From: an uncultured Collinsella sp. | Lineage (GTDB): Bacteria > Actinomycetota > Coriobacteriia > Coriobacteriales > Coriobacteriaceae | Direction: 5' to 3' | Length of the DNA: 26,454 bases | Assembly: GCA_959602875.1 (NCBI GenBank) | Contig: CAUGVQ010000019.1 | Location: 1 to 26,454 of the forward strand | Shown here: positions 22,112-26,454 of the stretch, piece after piece | Layout: each line of letters starts with the position of its first letter | Numbering within the stretch: the first letter of the stretch is position 1 | The notes under the pieces: generated by a model | The model's database searches: none | What the model saw: only the letters and a program-made list of their open reading frames with translations | What the model was told of the DNA's origin: nothing | Position numbers and translations under genes: made by a program

Positions 22112-22459
22112 ATGCCTGCCCTGACGATGGAGAAGCCTCAGTTCACTAAAGATCAGGTGGTGCCTGCCACGTTTGCGAGCAAATCCTTCGCGACGGTGCG
22201 CAAGCGTGCGAAAATCGAGCCGCAATTTATCTTCGATCACAATGCGGTCGATGCGGTTCTTATTGATTACGATTCCTACGCTGCAATGTATGGCGCGTGG
22301 CGGTTTGTTCAGGAGCTAGAAATTGAACGCTTGGCCGAGCAGCGCCTGCAGGAAGAGCATGCTCCGCTATCTCTGGAAGATGTCTTGAGTGCCGATGAGC
22401 TTGCGGAATATGAGGCCATTGATCCGAACGCGATTCCCGACGAAGAGCTCTTCGCATGA
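22112..22459 (+). CDS. Phd/YefM-type antitoxin
   Basis: 115 residues from the ATG at 22112 (AGAGGA just upstream); an earlier ATG at 22070 lies inside the promoter. The N-terminal DNA-binding part reads VPATFASKSFATVRKRAKIEPQFI, followed by DAVLIDYDSYAAMY, the Phd/YefM core. The acidic C-terminal half (LEIERLAEQRLQEEH to the end) is probably the toxin-neutralising helix. The toxin gene overlaps by 4 nt (ATGA at 22456). The palindrome upstream is its likely target. RelB-type assignment is a near alternative. Confidence 0.82.
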   Translation: MPALTMEKPQFTKDQVVPATFASKSFATVRKRAKIEPQFIFDHNAVDAVLIDYDSYAAMYGAWRFVQELEIERLAEQRLQEEHAPLSLEDVLSADELAEYEAIDPNAIPDEELFA

Positions 22460-22770
22460 GTGGGCGGTTTCTCATCCGCTTCTATAACGCCTCGGCCCGT
22501 AAGGATTATGAGCGACTCGATGGCTCACAGAGAAAGCTCGTTAACATCGCCTTGCGCAAGCTGGAGACGCGGGCAGATGAGCTCGGTGATCCGCTGAGGG
22601 GGCCATTGGCGGGGTGTAAGAAGCTGAAATGGCGTCGCGACGGATTGCGCATGGTGTTTCGCGTTGGCGACGACGGTGCCGTTGAGATCGTGGAGATTAT
22701 CGCCATCGGCAGGCGCGATAAATCCGTGGTCTATCGGCGAGCCGAGCAAAGGCTCTCCTCAAGCGAGTGA
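22456..22770 (+). CDS. RelE/ParE-superfamily toxin
   Basis: 104 residues. The fold order helix-helix-strands is seen as ARKDYERLDGSQRKLVNIALRKLE, then GDPLRGPLAGCKKLKWRRDGLRMVFRV, then EIVEIIAIGRRDKSVVYRRAEQRL, ending as RelE-like toxins do with a basic tail. RelE members cut mRNA in the ribosomal A site; ParE members inhibit gyrase. Arg and Lys residues typical of RelE catalysis are present but which subgroup applies is not settled. The start overlaps the antitoxin stop, so the two are coupled. Confidence 0.83.
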   Translation: MSGRFLIRFYNASARKDYERLDGSQRKLVNIALRKLETRADELGDPLRGPLAGCKKLKWRRDGLRMVFRVGDDGAVEIVEIIAIGRRDKSVVYRRAEQRLSSSE

Positions 22771-22837
22771 GGGCTCGTCAAACAACCGCGGACGCGTGGG
22801 ATGTGCGTTGCTACATGTTACCGTTGAGAATGGCAAA

Positions 22838-22873
22838 GTGCCCGGCAGGCCTTGATAATAGCCTGCCGGGCAC
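22838..22873. terminator. Terminator shared by the toxin gene and the lysine operon
   Basis: Perfect 13-bp arms GTGCCCGGCAGGC (22838-22850) and GCCTGCCGGGCAC (22861-22873) with a 10-nt loop. On the minus strand it is followed by TTTGCC, 27 bp after the dapH stop; on the plus strand it lies 67 bp after the toxin stop. Confidence 0.7.
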
Positions 22874-22899
22874 CGGTGGTTTGAATGGTTTTGGACTTT

Positions 22900-23628
22900 C
22901 TACAGCTGGCGCAGGCCCTCCTCGAGGCCGGTCTTGCTGTCCGTCTTGTCGTCGCGCTGCTTGATAACGCGCGCAGGGATACCGGCGACGACCGCCTCGT
23001 CGGGCACATCGGTGGTAACGACAGCGCCTGCGGCGACCACGGCGCGACGGCCCACGTGCACGCCTTCGAGGACCACGGCGTTCGCACCGATCATGACGTC
23101 GTCCTCGATGATGACGGGCGTGGCGCTGGCGGGCTCCACCACGCCGGCGAGCACGGTCCCGGCACCGATGTGGCACCTCTTACCCACGGTTGCGCGGCCG
23201 CCCAGAACGGCGCCCATGTCGATCATGGTGCCCTCGCCAATCACGGCGCCGATGTTGATGATGGCGCCCATCATGATGACGGCGTTGTCGCCGATCTCCA
23301 CCTGGTCGCGAATGATCGCGCCGGGCTCGATGCGGGCGTTGACGCCCTTGAGGTCGAGGAGCGGCACGGCGGAGTTGCGGCAGTCGTTCTCGATCTCAAA
23401 GTGGGCGATGTCGTCCTTGCAGCGCTCGAGCACAGGCTCGAGGTCTGCCCAGTTGCCGTAGACGATGCGGCACTTCTGCCCGTCGTAGACGCGGACGGGG
23501 TCGGCAGCGCCCGCGCCGTCGCCCGCCTCCCAATCAATGTGGGCGCCGCTCTTCTCGCGGACCGTAAGCTTCACGGGCGTCTTCTTGGGTGCGCGGGCGA
23601 TGAAGTCGATGATTTCCTGTGCGTTCAT
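22900..23628 (-). CDS. dapH: Tetrahydrodipicolinate N-acetyltransferase
   Basis: 242 residues, close to B. subtilis DapH at 236. The N-terminal helical domain (about 1-85) includes MNAQEIIDFIARAPKKTPVK and is followed by a left-handed beta-helix of hexapeptide repeats from about 95 to 220 (IEPGAIIRDQVEIGDNAVIMMGA, INIGAVIGEG and so on). The MGAxINIGAVIGE segment is typical of DapH rather than of the succinyl-CoA enzyme DapD. It transfers acetyl to tetrahydrodipicolinate in the acetylase branch of lysine/meso-DAP synthesis. It is the last gene of the operon; GAAAGG 10 nt upstream supports the ATG. Confidence 0.92.
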   Translation of the reverse strand: MNAQEIIDFIARAPKKTPVKLTVREKSGAHIDWEAGDGAGAADPVRVYDGQKCRIVYGNWADLEPVLERCKDDIAHFEIENDCRNSAVPLLDLKGVNARIEPGAIIRDQVEIGDNAVIMMGAIINIGAVIGEGTMIDMGAVLGGRATVGKRCHIGAGTVLAGVVEPASATPVIIEDDVMIGANAVVLEGVHVGRRAVVAAGAVVTTDVPDEAVVAGIPARVIKQRDDKTDSKTGLEEGLRQL

Positions 23629-23644
23629 GCATCAAGCCTTTCAT

Positions 23645-23716
23645 GTGGTGTCAGTCAAACTCGTGGTGCCAGTCGATTTTGTGGCGGCAGTCGAACTCGT
23701 GGTATCAGTCGAACAT
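23645..23716. repeat. Four 18-bp tandem repeats spanning the dapB stop codon
   Basis: Units start at 23645, 23663, 23681 and 23699, of the form GTGG-(T/C)-G/A-x-CAGTCGAA-xTC. The fourth holds the last three dapB codons and its stop. The 76-bp gap between dapB and dapH is mostly this array. Confidence 0.8.
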
Positions 23717-24454
23717 GAGCTGGTCGAAGGTGTAGAAGCCCTTCTCACGGTCGATAAGCCGCGCGGCTGCGGCGAGTGCGCCGTGGACAAAGATCTCGCG
23801 GCTCTCGGCGCGGTGGGTCAGGGTGACCTCCTCACTCGGGCCAAAGAAGTGCACCTCGTGCACGCCGGCAACGGTTCCGCCGCGCAGCGAGTGCATGCCG
23901 ACCTCGTGGGCGTCGCGCGCGCCGCACATGCCCGAGCGGCCAAAGACAGGAGCGTATCCGTCGTCGCCGGCCTCGGCGTGTGTGCCCACGACCTCGTCGA
24001 GGAGCATCTTGGCGGTGCCGGAGGGCGCATCCGCCTTCTGGTTGTGGTGGGTCTCTACGATCTCGACGTCAAAGCCGGGGAGCTCGCGCGTGGCCTGGGC
24101 GGTGAGGTGGCGCAGCGCCGCCACGCCGATGGAGTAGTTGCCCGACCATACAACCGGTGCCACCTCGCCGAGCGAGCGGATCTGGGCGAGTTCGTCGTCA
24201 CTATAGCCCGTGGTGCCCGAGACGAGGGCGGCTCCCGTGCGGCGCACGTAGGCGGCGACGGCGTCGAGTGCCGCTACGTTTGAGAAGTCGATGATGGCGT
24301 CCGCCGCGGGCGCATCCTCAAGCTCTGAAAGGTCGAAGCCAATCTGTGCCACGACCTCAAACGCCGGCTCGCCTGCTGCGCTCCGCGCGGCCTCGGCAAA
24401 AGTGCGGATAAGCGTGCCCATGCGGCCCGCTCCCATGATTGCGATCTTATGCAA
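23705..24454 (-). CDS. dapB: 4-hydroxy-tetrahydrodipicolinate reductase
   Basis: 249 residues, normal for DapB. The N-terminal Rossmann fold begins MHKIAIMGAGRMG, one residue shorter in the glycine loop than the usual GxxGRMG. The active site reads VETHHNQKADAPSGTA with His136, His137 and Lys140, and SGTA at 145-148; GTTGY near residue 80 is conserved. It reduces the DapA product with NAD(P)H. Its start overlaps dapA by 8 nt, and the stop lies in an 18-bp repeat. A helical or shortened loop may alter the cofactor preference. Confidence 0.92.
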   Translation of the reverse strand: MHKIAIMGAGRMGTLIRTFAEAARSAAGEPAFEVVAQIGFDLSELEDAPAADAIIDFSNVAALDAVAAYVRRTGAALVSGTTGYSDDELAQIRSLGEVAPVVWSGNYSIGVAALRHLTAQATRELPGFDVEIVETHHNQKADAPSGTAKMLLDEVVGTHAEAGDDGYAPVFGRSGMCGARDAHEVGMHSLRGGTVAGVHEVHFFGPSEEVTLTHRAESREIFVHGALAAAARLIDREKGFYTFDQLMFD

Positions 24455-25337
24455 GGATGCCAGCTCCCTTCATGGCCTCGGTAAGTTGCGCGCGCGTGTT
24501 GTCTGCCATGGGGCAGAGCGGCAGGCGGTAGTTCGCGCCGATCATACCCATCTGCGCGAGGGCCTCCTTCACGGGGATGGGGTTCACCTCGCTAAAGAGC
24601 GCGCGCACGAGCGGCAGTCCCGCGATCTGGATCTGGCGGGCACGGTCGACGTCGCCGTCGAGATAGGCGCGCACCATATCGTGCACGAGCTGGGGCTGGA
24701 CGTTTGCCCAGACCGAGATGACGCCCGAGGCACCGAGGCTCATGAGCGGCACGACCATGTCGTCGTTGCCCGAGAACATCTTGAAGGTGGGGCCGAGCGT
24801 GTGCACGATGTCGGTGGCGTACGCGATCGATCCGCTCGCCTCCTTGATGGCCATGATGTTCTCGTGCTCGGCCAGGCGCTCGACGTTTCTCACGCTGATA
24901 GAGCAGCCCGTGCGCCCGGGGATGTTGTAGAGGATGCAGGGCACGTCAACCGCGTCGGCGACGGTGGCGAGATGGCGGTAGATGCCCTCCTCGTTCGCCT
25001 TGTTGTAGTAGGGGGTGATGATGAGCAGGCCGTCAGCGCCCAAGCGTTCGTACGAGCGGCTCTTGGCGAGCATCGTGGCGGTCGAGTTCGATCCCGAGCC
25101 CGCGATGACGGGCACCCGCCCGGCGACGCGCTCAACCACAAAGGCACAGACCGCGTCGTCCTCCTCATCGGTCATGGTCGAGCTCTCGCCCGTGGTGCCG
25201 AGCGTGAGGATCGCGTCGGTGCCGTTTGCAAGATGGAAGTCCACGAGGTTGCCGAGCGCGTCGAAGTCGACGTTGCCGTTCTCGTCAAAGGGCGTTACGA
25301 GCGCGACGATCGAGCCTTCCAGATCTCTGATGTCCAT
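24447..25337 (-). CDS. dapA: 4-hydroxy-tetrahydrodipicolinate synthase
   Basis: 296 residues, standard length. TIM-barrel active site: TTG-ES at about 48-52 (Thr48, Thr49), Tyr137 in YNIPGRT, Arg142, and the Schiff-base Lys165 in AIKEASG. It condenses pyruvate with aspartate semialdehyde, the committed step toward lysine and meso-DAP. The ATG lies 3 bp after the lysA stop, with GAGAGGAG in the lysA 3' end, and its own end overlaps dapB, so lysA-dapA-dapB is tightly packed. Confidence 0.94.
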   Translation of the reverse strand: MDIRDLEGSIVALVTPFDENGNVDFDALGNLVDFHLANGTDAILTLGTTGESSTMTDEEDDAVCAFVVERVAGRVPVIAGSGSNSTATMLAKSRSYERLGADGLLIITPYYNKANEEGIYRHLATVADAVDVPCILYNIPGRTGCSISVRNVERLAEHENIMAIKEASGSIAYATDIVHTLGPTFKMFSGNDDMVVPLMSLGASGVISVWANVQPQLVHDMVRAYLDGDVDRARQIQIAGLPLVRALFSEVNPIPVKEALAQMGMIGANYRLPLCPMADNTRAQLTEAMKGAGILA

Positions 25338-25340
25338 GGG

Positions 25341-26453
25341 TTACTCCTCTCCGTCTTTCGACGTAGTTTTAGCCATGTGCCGCTCGGCGCATGCAAGCAC
25401 GCGCCGCCCCGCATCGGTCACGCCGACCGTCGCGAGGTAGTCGAGCGGGGTCTCCGCCCGACGGATGGGCTCGCAGCTGCCGTCCCGGTGCAGGAGCACC
25501 TCGGCGGAGCGGAGCCGGGCGTTGTAGTTGTAGCCCATGGAGTGGCCATGGGCGCCGGCGTCGTGAATAACGAGGAGGTCGCCGACCTCGACTTCGGGAA
25601 GCTCCCGGTCGATGGCGAACTTGTCGTTGTTCTCGCAGAGTCCGCCCGTCACGTCGTAGGTGTGCGTCGCTTCGGCATGGCTCTTGTCGGGGCCGCCTTC
25701 CTGGCCGATGACGGTGATGTGGTGGTAGGCGCCGTACATGGCGGGGCGCATCAGGTCTGCCGCGCAGGCATCGACGCCGATGTAGTCCTTGTAGATGCGC
25801 TTCTCGTGGAGGGCGCGGGTCACCAGACAGCCGTAGGGCCCCATCACGAAGCGGCCCATCTCGGTGAAGATGGCTACATCGCCCATGCCGGCGGGCACGA
25901 GAATCTCCTCAAAAGCGCGGCGCACACCTTCGCCGATGGCGCGGATGTCGTTGGGGGTCTCGCCGGGGCGATAGGGGATACCCACACCGCCGGAGAGGTT
26001 CACGAACGCCACGTGCGCCCCGGTTTCGCACTCGAGCCTGACTGCGAGCTCAAAAAGGATCCGAGCGAGCGCCGGGTAGTAGTCGTTGGTGACGGTGTTG
26101 GATGCCAAAAACGCGTGGATACCAAACTCCTCGGCACCGCGGTCCTTGAGCATGCGGAACGCCTCGAAGAGCTGCTCCTCGGTCATGCCGTACTTGGAGT
26201 CGCCGGGGTTATCCATGATGCCGTTGGCGAGCCTAAAGAGACCGCCCGGGTTGAAGCGGCAGCTCACCGTGCGCGGAATAGAGCCGGCGACCTGCTCGAA
26301 GAAGGGGATGTGCGTGATGTCGTCAAAGTTCACGATGGCGCCGAGCTCGCGCGCGAGCACAAAGTCGGCGGTGGGCGTGTCGTTCGACGAGAACATGATG
26401 TTATGCCCTGTGACGCCCGACCCCTCGGCAATCATGAGCTCGGTGACACTCGA
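25341..26453 (-). CDS. lysA: Diaminopimelate decarboxylase (5' truncated)
   Basis: About 370 residues are visible; the frame runs off the right edge, and the PLP-binding Lys lies upstream of what is seen. The visible part holds the barrel glycine loop NLSGGVGIPY, the CENNDKF motif with the substrate-binding Cys, and MGYNYN with the catalytic-site Tyr, then the closing RRAETPLDYLATV. This sequence type follows the clostridial-like LysA branch. It decarboxylates meso-DAP to lysine. First visible gene of the operon lysA-dapA-dapB-dapH; any leader riboswitch would be outside the window. Confidence 0.9.
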   Translation of the reverse strand, partial: SSVTELMIAEGSGVTGHNIMFSSNDTPTADFVLARELGAIVNFDDITHIPFFEQVAGSIPRTVSCRFNPGGLFRLANGIMDNPGDSKYGMTEEQLFEAFRMLKDRGAEEFGIHAFLASNTVTNDYYPALARILFELAVRLECETGAHVAFVNLSGGVGIPYRPGETPNDIRAIGEGVRRAFEEILVPAGMGDVAIFTEMGRFVMGPYGCLVTRALHEKRIYKDYIGVDACAADLMRPAMYGAYHHITVIGQEGGPDKSHAEATHTYDVTGGLCENNDKFAIDRELPEVEVGDLLVIHDAGAHGHSMGYNYNARLRSAEVLLHRDGSCEPIRRAETPLDYLATVGVTDAGRRVLACAERHMAKTTSKDGEE

Positions 26454-26454
26454 G

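Overview
The window looks like chromosomal DNA of a high-GC gut actinobacterium, most likely Coriobacteriia of the Collinsella type. This is inference from the mix of mannose-family PTS, L-lactate dehydrogenase, ROK kinase, DUF2974 and an acetylase-type lysine pathway in a GC-rich, strongly C/G-ending codon background. No rRNA, tRNA, CRISPR array, insertion sequence or phage gene was recognised. The genes are mostly metabolic housekeeping, with two small toxin-antitoxin modules.

Left part (1-6594, + strand): the 3' end of a FrlB-like SIS-domain sugar-phosphate deglycase/isomerase is followed by a complete mannose-family PTS (IIA, IIB, IIC, IID). The pairing resembles the glucoselysine/fructoselysine (Gfr) systems of enterobacteria. 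The operon's start lies outside the window. A GntR/UTRA repressor with its own TATAAT promoter follows, then three HAD phosphatases: two closely related beta-phosphoglucomutase-like paralogues flanking a Cof-type enzyme.

Middle part (6595-12140): a convergent gap with a 118-bp imperfect palindrome; a minus-strand tcdA-tatD pair with a 4-nt overlap; a hicAB module; ettA; and a ROK sugar kinase whose promoter abuts a perfect GC hairpin.

12141-17146: three consecutive hairpins, two of them very long, separate the ROK gene from two convergent minus-strand genes of unknown function. One is a long Pro/Ala/Glu-rich protein with conserved ends, the other a membrane protein with a Ser/Thr/Gly-rich tail. 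A divergent glutamine-dependent NAD synthetase follows.

17186-22770 (+ strand): a class I/II aminotransferase, L-lactate dehydrogenase directly abutting a DUF2974 alpha/beta-hydrolase, a YejK/NdpA nucleoid protein, and a Phd/RelE-type module with a clear operator palindrome.

22838-26454 (minus strand): a lysine/meso-diaminopimelate operon read lysA (partial) - dapA - dapB - dapH, ending in a hairpin shared with the convergent toxin gene. The dapB stop codon lies in a fourfold 18-bp tandem repeat. The aminotransferase at 17186 is a candidate for the missing N-acetyl-diaminopimelate aminotransferase step.

No wholly new multi-gene system could be demonstrated. The best candidates for new biology are the Amadori-type PTS operon in an actinobacterium, the two unknown genes at 12435-14844, the long hairpins at 12196-12322, and the palindrome at 6625-6742.
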